NCBI RefSeq assembly: GCF_036417845.1
Contig: NC_089982.1
Coordinates: 69,143,684 to 69,207,683, forward strand
From: Apteryx mantelli
Taxonomy: Eukaryota; Chordata; Aves; Apterygiformes; Apterygidae
Direction of reading: 5' to 3'
Length of the DNA: 64,000 nucleotides
Shown: positions 12,610-25,500 of the stretch, piece by piece
Layout: the number at the start of each line of letters is the position of its first letter
Position numbering within the stretch: the stretch's first letter is position 1
The notes under the pieces: model-generated
The model's database searches: none
The model's input: the letters and a program-made list of their open reading frames with translations, nothing else
What the model was told of the DNA's origin: nothing
Translations under genes and position numbers: made by a program

Positions 12610-14394
12610 CTAAGAAGAATAATTTATAAGCAGCAAAATTAAACATTCAGAGGTTATTTTATTTTTGTTTTGTTTGTTTTCATGGGCACAGCATTTTTGG
12701 AAGTTATGAGAACTTAAATGAACCCCATGATCCATACTGAAGACTAACTCTGTGTGAGTTCCAGATTTTCAAGTGACTAAAGGAAGGTTTATCTTGAAAG
12801 CAGTAGTTTAAAACTTTGTAATAACAGACCCTCAGAGTCTGTTTTGCCTGCTGTTATGTAGCTCACATTTGTGTCTAACACTACAGAAAACCCCAAACCT
12901 GTCTCAGTGTTGGCTGGTTATAATTGCAGTCGGAAAACCACTAGTTACAATATATTTGTGACAGTGTCTGTTAGGTGTACCGATAAGAGTTACAAAAACT
13001 AAACAAGCGACTGAAATCAAGACCGTTTTCTGCATTTTAAACACCTTCCAGCTTTCTTAGTATTTCTGCGAAAGTAGAACATGGCTCAACTTTCTATCGC
13101 AAACATTAGTCTTCATAAAATCATGTTTACCCTCCAACAGTCTTACGCTTGTTTGAAAGCTAAACTCTTCACTCACAGCACATGAAGCTATCCTTACTGC
13201 GGAATTCAAAGTGTGCTCAGAAGCAGAAAACTGTATTTAGGCCCTAACATTTCTGTTCATACTTCAGCACTACTTTCTTTTCCAGAGCTATTTGTCCCTT
13301 TTTTTTAATGCATTTTGAGTCAACATATAAGCTTGCCTCATTTGCAATCACTACAAACAAAACTAGACTTTGCAATTCTTGAGGTAAGCCATTGGGAAAC
13401 GGTATTAGATGGAAACTACCCTAACAGTTACAGGTCATTTCTAATGTAGTTAGAAAAAAAATGTCAATTTTTTGGTGTTTTCACCACATGTGACAGGAAC
13501 ACCACTGTAAAGAAACCACAAAAGTTTCAGCAGAAATCAGTGTCCCTTACACTCTTCGTTTGAGTGAAATCACTTGAGACAGAAGTGTTCATACTCAAAC
13601 GTTTAAACAGCTTAAAAAAAAAAGGCTGTGAGAAATAATGTATCCATGCCTTCCTCTCCCTAGAGCCTCCTGAGATCCAGCTTGATATTAAAGATACCTG
13701 ACCACACTCCCGCTCGCTCCCAAGACTAGAAAATACCCTAGCCGGAGGATGCATGGAGGGTCTCAGAAAGCCGATATGGGGTGGTGGTGGCGAGGGGAAT
13801 TCCGGTTAAGGCACAACTTGGTGCTGGGAGTGAGAAAGCGGCTAAGCCCCCCCGGCGGGCCTGCGCCGGGGCAGAGCGCTGCAGCGCGGCGCCTCCAGCC
13901 GCGGGCAGCGCAGCGCGGCCGCAGCGCGCCCCCGCCCGCCCTGCCGCGCGGAGCGGCGCGGCGCGGAGCAGCGCGGAGCGGCCGGGCGCCGCCGCAGCCC
14001 GCGGAGCGGCGCGGCCCCCCCAGCGGCGGCGGCGGGCTCGTGCCCAGCGCCTCGGGGGAGAAAGCCGCAATAGCGAAGTTTGCCGGGAAGCGGGGGAGGC
14101 CGCTCCGCCGCCGCCGCCCCCGCTCCGCGCCCCTGCGCTCCTCGCCGCGGCCGCCCGGGATGAAAGGCGAAGCGCTGGAACTAATGTTTTACCTCTTTCA
14201 TGTCTCCTAGCGTTACCGTGAAGCGCGTAATGAGAATAGCAGGGGAAAGGAGCAGAAACCCACCCAAGGGCGTCGGAAACCTGAGCCAAGCCGGGGGCAA
14301 CGGCTCGGCTCCGGGGGTCGCCGCTGCCCCTGCACGCCGCCTCGGCGGCCTGCGGCGGAGCGGGAGCCGGGGCGGCGGGGCGGGGGTTACTTAC
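12610..14394 (-). other. SLIT2: SLIT2 intron 1
   Basis: This 1785-bp intron starts GTAAGT and ends TTCTTCTTAG. Its first 550 bases are still in the CpG island; the rest is AT-rich. I see no repeat, RNA gene or additional exon in it. Confidence 0.9.
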
Positions 14395-14573
14395 AGCCTC
14401 TCGGTGTTGCGGGGGATGTTCCGCGGGACGCTGCGCAGCGCCAGCCCGTGACAGTCCACGGTGCTCCCCGAGCAGGAGCACTGCGCGGGGCACGGCTGCG
14501 GCGCCACCTCGCTCGCCGTCAGCAGCAGCAGCAGCCCCAGGGAGAGGGGCAGCTTCTCCCGGGCGCACATCAT
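14395..14573 (-). CDS. SLIT2: SLIT2 exon 1, coding part (signal peptide and LRR N-cap)
   Basis: SLIT2 is a secreted guidance ligand for ROBO receptors, with leucine-rich repeats (LRRs) followed by EGF and laminin-G domains. This piece encodes 59 full codons plus two bases. It starts at tandem ATG codons (14571-14573 and 14568-14570), followed by a hydrophobic stretch (residues 8-20, [13 protein letters not shown]), then [10 protein letters not shown]. The N-cap cysteines have the spacing [14 protein letters not shown] (residues 28-41). The end, [14 protein letters not shown], matches vertebrate SLIT2; SLIT3, as I know it, has RAVPRGIPRNAERL there. The exon ends AGG-CT followed by GTAAGT (14394-14389), so Leu60 is split. 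The start was chosen because the signal peptide follows it directly and G is at -3. The frame stays open upstream to another ATG at 14667-14669, a 32-residue Arg/Pro/Gly-rich extension that looks like translated GC-rich UTR. Identity is very likely; the exact start is less certain. Confidence 0.95.
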
Positions 14574-16160
14574 CGCCGCCCGCCGCCGCCCGCCCGCCGG
14601 CCTCGGCCGCGGCCCCGGGGAGGCGCGGGAGCGCCGCCCTCCTCCTCGCCGCGGCGAGCACTTGGGCAACTTTCAGGGTGCGAAGAAAGCGGCGTCCTCT
14701 CTATCCAAAGCTAAGCCAGAAAAAAAAACAGAAAACAACCCCGGCAAAGTGAGATGGGTGGCACCAATCCGCTGCTGGAAGGCAACTTCGCCGGGAGGTG
14801 GGCCGGCCCGGGCCCTCCCTCGCGAGCCCGTCGGGTGGCAGGGAGATGCAAGAGTTGGGTCTCGTCTTCACACGCTCCCTGCGAATGCGAGGCAAACCCA
14901 CGGGCTCAGGCTACGGCAGAGTTGGGCTGACTCCTTATCTTCCTCCTCCTCCTCCTCCTCCTCGCCCCTTGCAGAGCCGCGACGCCTCCCTCCGCCCCCG
15001 GCTAGAGGCCGCAGAACCTCGGCTGCCCCAGCGGCGTGCTTCCTGCGCGGCGGCCCGCGCAGCGCAGGACTCGCTCCCACGCGCGTCCCCCGCCGCGGGC
15101 CGCTCACAGCCCCACGGGGGGCGGCGGCGAGGCTGACACCGCACACACACCGCCCTGCCGGAGGCGCTTCAGCAAATCATGCCCCTCTCGCAGGCATTCA
15201 TCAAACTGTCTCACGGAAGGAGGAGGCAGGAAAAAAAAGAAGTCAAACACACAAGATGATGTTGGGCTTGGCTTTTCCACCCCCCGCGCCCCCTCCTGCT
15301 GTAAGCTCCCAAGCCAAGTTTAGCAGGAAAGGGCTGGTCCTAGAGCACGATAATAATAAGCAGCTCGAGAAGTGATTCGTTGCCCTGCTGGGAAGGGAGT
15401 TCATCCACTACCTCCTTCTCCTCGGTGACAGCTCACAGCTCTTAGATCCTCCTGTGATCCCGGGAGCACGGCGAGACAGACCAGACAACAAGCGCGGTGG
15501 GGCGGGGGTGGCGTTATTCTGCTCCCCGTTGTCGCCCGGATACGGTGGCTTTGCTGCGGCAAAGACACCTGATGGGAAAGGTGGGAACTGCTCAGTTCTT
15601 CCAGGTGAGGACAGGTCAGCAGCTCCTGGGCTTGCTGCAGAAAAGGGAGCAACTTTCCTCCTCTGCCGGAGCCCGCCAAGGGACGATGCTGCGGGGAGGG
15701 TTTGCGCCCCTTCCCCAGATCCCGACGGTGCACCTGAGCTGTCGGTGCCGGTGCAAAACAGCCCAGCCGGCCGCAGTCCCTTCGGCTCCCTGGCTGCGGC
15801 TTTCCTCCGGCGCGGAGGGAACCGGGGGAGAGGGCGGGGGGAGCCGGAGCAGGAGACGCCACGCAAGCTCCTTCCTTCGCACCCCCGAGTCCCTCCGCTT
15901 GAACAATAGGATGACAGCGGCGCACGCAGGCCGGCGCTCTCCCCCGCCGCAAGGTACCTGCCGGCGCCGGCGCCGCGGAAAGTGCTCCCGAAGAACAGCA
16001 ACAAGCCAAAGCCCGAAGCCAGACCGCGGCGAGAGCTCCCCGCGCGGCTCCGCGGCCGCCCGCGCTGTGCGCCCGCAGGAAGTCGCGCACCGCCCGCGCT
16101 GCCGCCGCCGCCGCCTGCCTCGCCCGGCGCGGCCCCGCGGCGCCCCTCGCCCCGCTCCCC
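14574..16160 (-). other. SLIT2: Probable SLIT2 5' UTR / upstream transcribed region
   Basis: If transcription starts about 30 bases below the TATA element at 16188-16199, and nothing is spliced, the leader is about 1.6 kb. It is very GC-rich at both ends, with a purine/pyrimidine-biased middle (about 15.15-15.55 kb). Read as mRNA it holds several ATGs and long open frames. I take those as by-products of high GC content, because I recognise no conserved protein in them. A (GGA)n run lies at 14939-14963. The true start site and any non-coding 5' exon cannot be settled from sequence alone. Confidence 0.5.
14939..14963. repeat. (TCC)n / (GGA)n tract in the SLIT2 leader region
   Basis: About eight TCC triplets on the plus strand, which are GGA/GAG triplets on the SLIT2 sense strand. 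It lies about 365-390 bases upstream of the coding start. Confidence 0.9.
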
Positions 16161-16187
16161 CGGAGCCGGGAGCCCCCCCACGCGCCG

Positions 16188-16199
16188 CCCTATATAGGG
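16188..16199 (-). promoter_or_regulatory. Palindromic TATA element that is also a CArG box
   Basis: The 12-base palindrome CCCTATATAGGG sits in otherwise GC-only sequence. Its core is TATATA. The inner ten bases, CCTATATAGG, fit the SRF/MADS consensus CC(A/T)6GG exactly. It lies upstream of SLIT2 exon 1 with GC boxes about 25-40 bases further upstream on the minus strand, which is normal core-promoter spacing. Because it is palindromic it could direct initiation on either strand. Assignment to SLIT2 is by position only. Confidence 0.6.
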
Positions 16200-16200
16200 G

Positions 16201-16232
16201 CGGCGGGGCCGCGCCTCCCCGGCCCCGCCCGC
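16201..16232 (-). promoter_or_regulatory. GC-box cluster upstream of the TATA element
   Basis: On the minus strand this stretch contains GGGCGGGGCC (16230-16221), a typical Sp1/KLF box. A second GC-box-like core, GGCGGGGCC, is on the plus strand at 16202-16210. Spacing to the TATA/CArG palindrome fits a proximal promoter. CpG islands contain many such matches by chance, so individual boxes are weak evidence. Confidence 0.45.
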
Positions 16233-16323
16233 GGCGCCCCGCGCCGCGCTCACTGGCTGCGGCGCCGCCCGCCCCGGCCGCGGCGGGGGGGCCGCGCCGC
16301 CGATGAATGAAACTTGGGCGAGC

Positions 16324-16344
16324 GCGGCGGCGGCGGCGGCGGCC
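16324..16344. repeat. (GCG)n triplet tract at the promoter
   Basis: Six to seven GCG triplets lie just upstream of the SLIT2 core promoter, within the CpG island. Confidence 0.85.
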
Positions 16345-16599
16345 GGGCCCGTCCCCCCCCGCCGCCCCGGCGCTGCCGGCGGCCCCGGGCAGCGCTCCCC
16401 TCCCGCCGGCCGGCCGCACTTCGTTGCTGCGCGGAGTTTCTCGCACATCCGCGACCTCCGGGCGGAGGGGATGCCCCGGGAGCGGAGAGCAGGTCGGGGG
16501 CCGCTGCGGTGCTGGCGTGTTTTGCTCTAAAAGGGGAGGGGCGCGGGGGGGATAAAACGTCATCTGCTGCACTTGTAAATATTTCAGGCATCTCGCTAA

Positions 16600-19500
16600 G
16601 GTTTTTGTGTTTTTATTTTGTACAACAGTGACTAAACAGACAGCAAAGAGGATTTTCTTGCCATTTTCTTCAGTTACAGTTTTGGTGTGAAACACGCCAG
16701 AATCTTTCAGAAATTATTTTCAGAAATAAAATAAAATGGGTGTTATTCCATACATTAAACTATGTCGAGTAACAACATTAACACTGCTGTGCTTATTTAA
16801 AAAACTGCTTCCATTTCAAAAATCGTATTATAAATACACGCAGTGTTCCTGATAAATTTGCTTGAAGTGTTGTTTGTTGTCATTACATCTTCAGCATTCT
16901 TAGAAAAATACTATATCCGTCAGGCTCCTAACCAAATTTTATCAGTTTTTAGTTTTTCTTGCTCGTGAATTCAGTTGCATACGATTTATAACAACTCTTG
17001 ACACCCCAGTAATAGGTGAAAGTGATTTGTCCTTCATAGATGGCAACCCCCAGCAGGGAGGACTAAGCCATCGGCAAGGTGTAGTTTGTAGATGCTCAAG
17101 GGAGTCCAGAGTTTCTTCCATATGACTGGGTCCAGCTGAGTCTCTTCATCCCTGGGGTCCCTGCTGCACAATTCCCTCAAGAGACTTGCTATCTCTTTTT
17201 GCCTGTTTCCAAGAGGACAAATTCTGTTCTCAGAAACACAATTTGAGATCACAGTTAATCTGCTGAAGTAGAAGTCAGCAAAGTTACTCCTGACTTCTCT
17301 CACTATAGAACATGAGCCAAAATTAAATTTGCTAAAAATGCATGTATCTGGTATAAACTGTTTTTTTTTTTTTGGGGGGGGGGTGATCCATTTTTTAGGA
17401 CATCGTCCAGTAAATATGATTGTTGCACTGTTCTCAAATTCTGGTGGTATGCATCTTTACATAGGTCTTTACTTACAGAGAAACAGATATACTCCAGGTT
17501 TAAATTGGTACAGGATGGAGAATTCAGTGACTGTAAGGGGAATACATCAGGTTCTACATATGAATGCTTTTTGATCTTTTCTCCCCCATTTGATTATTTT
17601 AGGTCTTTACAAAGGATTTAGAAAAGATTTTGCAACTTTCTAGCAAGCAACAGAAAAGGAAAAAAAAAAGGACGATATATATTGCTATCATGCCTTAGCT
17701 GAAATCCTTTATCTTACAACTTCAGGCAGAGGAAAACCAGAAAATACAAATTTTAACCATTCAATATTATTCATTATTTGTTTTAAGAACCAAAAATGTA
17801 CTTAGTGCTGTAGAAGACACAAGGAAAAGAAATAATAGTCTTTTTAATACAGTAATACTCAGAAAATCTGAGTCAATTCTTGAAGTGTATTAAACAAGCA
17901 TTGGTAAACTACTCTATGTGCAGCTGATTCAAAATTTAAACTGGTCTTAATTTAATATAATTCATTTTTAAAGTGAAGTATACTTAGTACAAGTAAGATC
18001 GATTTTTATTTCTATTTGGGAGGTTTATTGATTTTTAACATACCCACCTTTGAAGCATACCTTTCATTTATTCAGACTGATTTTCCTGAGTGTCATGCCT
18101 GCCAGCATATTGAAACTCTCTCTTTGTGATCCTAACGCTTTAACATGAGAACTCCCAAAGTCCTGAAATCTTAGTCTGAAGACTAGGCCTTCTGTCAGAC
18201 ATGCTCTAATATCACTTCTGGGTACAAACCTTGCCTGCGGAGTACCCCCTGGCATGCCTCAGTCGCCTGCGGAGTGGCCTCCCTAGATCCTAAGACCCTT
18301 CCAAAGTGATGAAGAAAAATAGTCCTGAAGAGGAAAAAGCTGGAGGAAATATATAATGACCAGACATGTTAAAAGAAAGCAATTACAAACAATCATCAGT
18401 GGAAGGGTAGAAATGTTGTTGCAGCCACTTCAGAAAAGCGATAGTTAATATTGACAGCGGCTAAAAGGAGTTTTCTGTTTTCCATAGTTCACTGTACTTA
18501 TTCTGTTTTCCATATTTCAGTGTTCTGCCTTTCAGAAGATAATCTGAAGGGATATCTCGAAAAGGCAATAAGATCAGAACTATTAGAATAACAACATCAA
18601 AGTCAATAGTAAGAGGTAATATCTCCAGAACAGGAAGCAGAACGTCAAAATAGTAACAGCTGCTGCTCACAGTTGAGGTTGGTAACACCGGGCATACACA
18701 GCTATGTGCTGTAGGGATATGTGAGTGCATCAGGATAGCCTTATAAACACAGAATGCCCTAAAGATACTGAAACAAATGACTAATCAATTTGTAAATAAC
18801 TGAAGGTTAATAAGGTGATAGAAAATGGCCAATAGAGGTATATCAAGAATAAACAGTATAAACTAGTCTCGTTTCCTTCTTTGACAAGGTAACTAGCCTC
18901 ATGGGTAAGGGGAAAGTATGATAGATGCTGACATTAGCAAGTCATTTTCTGCCATGCACATAACATTCTTCTAGGCAAACTACATTATAATCAAGATTTA
19001 ATTGCTGGAATGTGGACACTTAACAGAGTTTAAAAAAACAAAACAAAACTCCAAACTCTATATTCAGAGAATGGTTGATGGTCAATCTGGGAGTATATAG
19101 AAAGAAGACTCTTTTAAAAAGCTGTTAAGGCTAACATGCTATTGAATGATTCCATTAGTGACTGAAAATTAAGTGCAACTATTAAAGGATGATACCAGAA
19201 TGGAACGGGATGTTAGCAGTTTGAAAGGCAGGACTACAATTCTAAATTTTCTCAATAAACTAGAGAAAATACATGAAGTCAGTAAAACGTAATTCAATCA
19301 AGACACAAACATAATATTGCACTCAAGAAAGAAATTCAAATGCATAAATACAAAATAACTAGCTAGGCAGCAGCACTCCAGAGAAGGATATGGGGATGAA
19401 AATGGATCATCTTAAATTTGTGATAAACTATGGACATTCCATTACAAAAAGGCAAACATTCTGATGAGGTATATATTGCATATGGGAGGTGACCATTCTG

Positions 19501-22500
19501 CTTTTGTCATTTGCTTCACTTATGCTTGGATTTCACATAACAAGTTGGTATTATTTCAAGATAGCTAAGGAATTACCAGTTAAAAGTGTTGGGTCCCATT
19601 CAACCAAAGACTAATTTTTGTTTATGTTCCTAGTCAATTAAGGAGCTCTATGAAAGGTTGCCCAGCCAGCAAAAGTCATGTGATACTTTATATTATTTGA
19701 GAAATCTACCTATACTACATTAAGAATATGAATGTCCAAAGAATAAACAATTGTGATACTGAAGGTTTAAGGGAGAATGCAGGAAGTGCTTCAGCAGAAA
19801 AAAACATGAGAAGATAAAGTGGTCTAACAAATTGTAAATCTTTTTCCCAAGTTCTTATGCAAAAGATAAAACAATTCCTTTCAATATTTACATGAAACCC
19901 AGATTTAAGTGCTTTATAGTCAGCATTTATTATGGTGTTTCTTCACCCACCTGTAAAATATAATTTGTCCTAGCAAAGTCTTTAATGCTTACCAGTGACC
20001 ACTCAGGTGCTATCGAATGTAGAAAATCTGATGGCTGTAGTATGTTCAATATCCTCCTAGGCTGGCGGATCTAGTGCCCTACCATCACAAGTAACCAAGA
20101 AAATGCCATCTTCAAACAATTCGGGTTTGGCTTCATTTTGGCTATTTGCTAACAGAAGCTTTCTAATTTTCACAGTAAGTGTAGTCATACTACTTTATAC
20201 TCATTTGTTTTTGTGTTAATGTCTGGTATTTAAGTGAAATTGTTGCTTTCCTCCCCTGGGGATTGCTACCCTGATATAGTTATAAACAGAGAACGTATCC
20301 TCTCTCACAACCTCCATTTTGTCAGGCTTCCTTTGGTGTGTCTGAATCTGAGAATAAAATAGCTTCACTTCACGAGATTAGCTATTACCTATTCCAGCAA
20401 TGCAACTCTCAACTTACTTTCATTGTCAATTAAAGCAGAGCTAGAACATTGTTCCCGGCATGAAAGTATAAACTACTACTGATTTTTTAAATCCTTATAT
20501 AATGAGCTTGCCAAGTCTTTTTCAGCTTCTCTTGAAAGCGTTGTAGAGTCATACCTGCCCCATCATAATTGGAGAGATTTCTCCCAGTTCACCAGGTGGT
20601 TGTTAATGTCACTGAACACCTAGAAAACAACAGTATTTTAGATTTCGTATAGTTTTTCCTTCCCTTCCAGGGTCCATAGTGAATGGATTAATTGATGATG
20701 GCCAAATTTTCCTTCATTTTTAAATTAAGATGGCTTTGAAAGCAAAAGAACAGTGGGAAACATTTTGCACAAGCATGGACAGTCATTGTATTACTTCTCT
20801 TTGCCTTTCTATAAGGGAAACTGGAGTCCAGTAACTGTTAACTCCATCTGTTGACAGTACCAAGGAAGGCAGTGCTGAACTGCCTTCTGTCCTGTCTCTG
20901 AAGAAAGACGCTATTCCACCAGAAAAATCTCTGCCCTGAAATCTTCCAGTGCACATATCTGCTGAAACAGCTGTATCCATTGGTCTTGCCGTTACCTGAC
21001 ATGCACAGGATACCTCTATATTTCTTTGGGATTTTGCTTTTTTGCAGGGTGGGGGAGGGAGCAGAGGAAAAGGTTGGGATTTTGGGAGGTATTTTTGGAG
21101 CAAGAAAGGAGAAACTGCTTATAAAAAGTCAGACTTGTTAAGGATACTTGGAATGCTAAAATCTCTCAAACTTTTCTGGCATGGAAGCAAAAAATTGTTA
21201 TAACCTGCTTTTGTCTAAGCATACAAAAGCTTTCTGGCACTCACTATTTTTATTGTTTTATATTTTAATATTTTATTTATTTTTATTGTTTTACTTCCTT
21301 TTTCTTATCATTACATAGGATGAGGTAAATGTATTTCAGTTGTGTCAGATTAGGTTTGAAACAGCATCAGTCCTAGAGAGGACACTGGAGAATCTTTATG
21401 TTCTGCTTATAGCTTAAAAATAAACATGTGAGAGCATTTTTTTTTATTTCCTGAAAGGAAGTGGCTTTTCTCAATAGATAACTTAGAAAGGCATTTTCTA
21501 GAGAAATATTATTTAGCTATTAAAACTGGTAGGTATTTTCAGCTGGGTATATTCCGATCATGAACAATTTTTGACTCATTAGCCACAACCTTTGAAGAAC
21601 AATGCTTTAATGTGAACATGAAATATATCTCTCCTCACCATGTTGGTGACTCAGAGTTTCCACCAAAATATTTTTGCTTCTCACCCTCCCATTCTTTTTG
21701 TGTACCTGGCACTTTGCTCTACTCTCTGAAAACATAAAGCACAAGAGACAGGGAAGGCTTTACTGTAGAAGCAGTTCCACAAGGATAAATCTAGTAGAAA
21801 AGAAAAGATTCTCTAAGCAGAGCAAGTGGATGACCCCCAAATATTTATTTTAAATCAGGCAGTGTTAAGGATGCATGCCCTTTAACACTCGCAGTCTGCA
21901 TTATCGAACAGCTCATTTTCAGGCAGAATGAAGCAGACTCAAATGTGGCTGCAAAGCACAGTCAGATGCTCACAAAGAGGAGCTGCCAGGCCAGCAATCA
22001 GCCCTCTTGAGCAAATGGCATGAGTACGAGGAAGGATCGAGGCCTTTTTTCACCTTTCCTGCTCAGTTACACCTGCTGGATGAAGTAAAGATGTTAGATG
22101 ATGAAGACTACAGCCAGAAGAAAGGCATAAATATATACTTTCATTTCCCAGGAGCATGTGGAAAGGATAGAAATTAAATTTAATTCAAATTTCTGAATTA
22201 CAGAATTTTTCACTGCCCAAAGCTCCACTGCGAGCAGCATATATTAAGGGTACAGGGTAAAAGTTTCACTGCAGCCATTTAGAAAAATATATATTGAAAA
22301 ATATTTATTCTGTATATGTGTGTCTTAGCACCTTTGCACAGCTATAGTGAGAATCCTGAAACTAATTCTAAGACAAAATGGTAGCATGAAAGTGAAAAGA
22401 AAGAGGGAATTTTTTTCAGATGAACAGTCCTCTCACTCAAAAATGAATTAATCACACAGCTCCAGTCTCCAGCTACCTGAGGCATCTGTAAGCAGAAACT

Positions 22501-25500
22501 TTGGATATGACCTGGGAAAAGTAAGAAAAGAAGGACATTTTACTATGTGGGAGCTTGTTATAGTCCCCTAGGGTTGAAGTCAGATATGGATAAAGACCTT
22601 CAGTGTTGCTAGAATGATTACTATTACTAAGAATTGTGTGATTCTGTTATAGATTGCTGCTAGCATTGGGAGAAACCGGATATTCCTGAATACAATAAAT
22701 TTCATCATCAAGCAATTACTGAACCAGCAAGAGGCGGTTCAACTGGTTTAAATTTGTTTGGTATTTTATGAAGAATTTCTAGAAGAACTGGCCACAGAAA
22801 ATAACAGTGGATTGCATTATTGATTCTGTTTAACATAAATGAAGATAAGCAAAAACATGTGTGAGGTCATTGATTATAAAATGGCTAACTTTGATAAATT
22901 AGGGAAACTAATTTATGAAGCCAGCTGCTCTGAGAACTCAGATGCCTTAGAAAGAGGAAGGCTTGAAATTGCTTTTAGTGAACAGCATAATTTTGAACCT
23001 GTATTCCAAGGAAGTAAAAATGGTTAGGGACAATGGTTTCAGATCTAAATTTATGTATAAGCACATGAGAAAACACATTAAATGAAAGCAGAGGTGTCAG
23101 ACTTTAATGTGTATTGTAATTTATAAATAAAAACACAATGTTTATGTCAATACCAATGAAGAAAAAAGGAAGAAGTGGGCTCCACTGACAACAAGGTGAA
23201 ACTGAGTGTATACTAGATGTACTTGAAAACAGAAAAAAACACTTTGTCTATGCTTCTAGGACCTTGATCATAGACAAAAGGTAAACCCAGGTGTGGAACT
23301 GGATATTTAGCTACACATTTAGGTTATATGAAAAAGAACTACAATGATTATGGGACCACAATTCACTGTGATGAAGAAAAGCAGCCAGGATCCTAGGATA
23401 TGTTGGTAAAGGTCACTTGAAAAAATTCTTATGCTCCTGGGCTGAAGAGGAATATCACTCTATCTCTGTATGCTAGCTTGCATCTGAGGATATTCTGCAA
23501 GTATGACCAAAGAACAAATAGTTATGTTTCGGAAAATACAATTGAATACAAGTAGTTTTTTGCAATTTTGGATAGGAGAATGAAGATTATTTCATCCAAT
23601 TGAAATTGCAACTTTTTAAAAATATATTTTTAAGGTAGGAACAATGGATTTAAACAGACTTACCTCAGCGCTTCAAAGACTAAGACATTTGTATAGTTCT
23701 AAACATAGGAATAATTTTTTTGAAATCTACAGAGATACTATCTTCTTTCTAAAACTGTGGACATGTCTGATTCCTCTCATTTAGGATTAGAGATCATGGA
23801 AAAATTTAACTCAAAACTGGAACTACCCCAGTATCCTGATAACATGGGTACTATTGACCAGAATTCAGTTATGTAAAACTGTGTGTCTCATCTGAAATAT
23901 ATCACTTTGGCCAGCACAGTGGGCCTGATACTAAATCAGAATATCAATTCAGTAATGAGTAAGAAGCTCCTCATTTGGCTCTTCTACTAACATCTACATA
24001 ATCATAAATACTGTGTGGTTGCCTTTCTAACAAATATGAACACAACTTCATGTAAAGTACAAAATAGGAGTTTAACAAGTTAGATGGAAATACTTCAGGT
24101 TTCTCTTCATAGGCATATAAAGATCTTACAATCAAATGAAAGGAATGAAAATACAGCTTACCTATACTGTTTGTTTGAACATAGATTCACTTTGCCCATG
24201 GCATCAGTGCAAAATACTCCTTTGCCACATCAGAGAAATGTTTAGCTCTCTGTTAACAAAGTGATTAGGAATGAAAAGAACTTCACACCTACATTTGAAA
24301 CAGGAAGAAAGTTGTATGAAATAGAGGACTTTTTATTTTTCTACTATGTATGAATAAAAATTTAAGTACTCCAAAGTATTTACTCCCCTAGTATCACTTT
24401 TTAACCATTTCCGTAACTGCTGACTTCCCCAGAACCAGTCTTTCAAAATCTACTAACAAGCTCTTTGGTCAGGACTTAGCTTATTACAACAAGAGCAAGA
24501 CAGGCACACTGAAAAATTATTTTAAAAATGCTAAGAGTTCCTGATTATTTTGGCCTGGAAACTCCATATTACCACCTCTCTCATTGTCATTTTGCAAGCT
24601 TACTTGCACTAAATGATTTCCTTAAGCTAGTAAATGCTGAATTTACAAGACAGTCTTCACCTCGATCCTCCTCTCCACACTGTAACTGCTGGTCCTGCAT
24701 AGGCCTGCTGGGTTGTTGTGGTTTCTCAGTCCTGCTGTGGTTTTTATTTATTTAATCATGTTGGTTGCTTGTATTATTAAAGTCTCTCATTGGGGCAATA
24801 TTATTGTACAGGAGTGTTGATTTAAAGTGAAGCCTTTCTGAACACGCAAATTCGCTGTCTATAGCCAGCAGAAGGCAGACCAAAATACTCTACACTCCTA
24901 TAGTCAATTTGAATGCAATGCTCTGATATTTTATCTATCCCAGAAAACCTCAATGGGACCCATGAATTATAGATCACCAGTACAGAGGTTAACAGCTGGA
25001 AAAAAAAATACTTGCTTGCCATCAGTAGTATCTGAATCATCACACATATTTCTTGTTCAAAGCACAGGCAAGAACTCCAGTGTCTCTGTTACTTCAGTCC
25101 TCGGGGTATGCGTATTGTGATAATAAAAGCAAACACATTCTCCACAGGACCCCACTTCTTGCAGTACACAGAATGAGTGGCATTTAGCTAATGAACAGTA
25201 TTTTGCTTTTCCCTTATTGTTCATTGTGTGGTCAGTGGTGTTTCTCAGTCCCCATGTTGTTTTTGTATGTACGCTAATCATATCCCACACTGAAAACAGA
25301 ATAGTGAATTTCCTCCTGAATTTTTTGCATGTTACTTGTCACTATAAAATCTGTTATACTTCATAAATGTTTACCACAACTATATGAGATGTGAAGGTAT
25401 TATTTAATCACCATTCTGTATGTGCAAAGAAATTAAAGTCAGAAGTTTTTGCTAAGTTTTGGGTGCCCAACTTGAGATACCTAAGATGACACAAAGTTTT

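Larger units (their letters stand above)
13840..16555. promoter_or_regulatory. CpG island spanning SLIT2 exon 1 and promoter
   Basis: A sharp switch occurs from AT-rich flanks to GC-rich sequence dense in CpG. The densest blocks are about 13.84-14.17, 14.29-14.68, 14.80-15.13 and 15.72-16.55 kb. It begins inside intron 1, covers exon 1 and the leader, and ends just beyond the TATA/GC-box region. This is the usual design of a developmental-gene promoter, and CpG-island methylation of SLIT2 is known in mammals. Boundaries were read by eye. Confidence 0.9.

Noticed and set aside
13738..14661. 307-codon minus-strand open frame over SLIT2 exon 1 and intron 1
   Set aside because: Ala/Arg/Gly/Pro-rich frame in CpG-island DNA. 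It overlaps the real SLIT2 frame in another phase and resembles no protein.
15408..16695. Several 230-360 codon minus-strand open frames, and plus-strand frames over 14.4-16.5 kb
   Set aside because: High GC lowers stop-codon frequency. The frames overlap each other in several phases and show low-complexity composition only.
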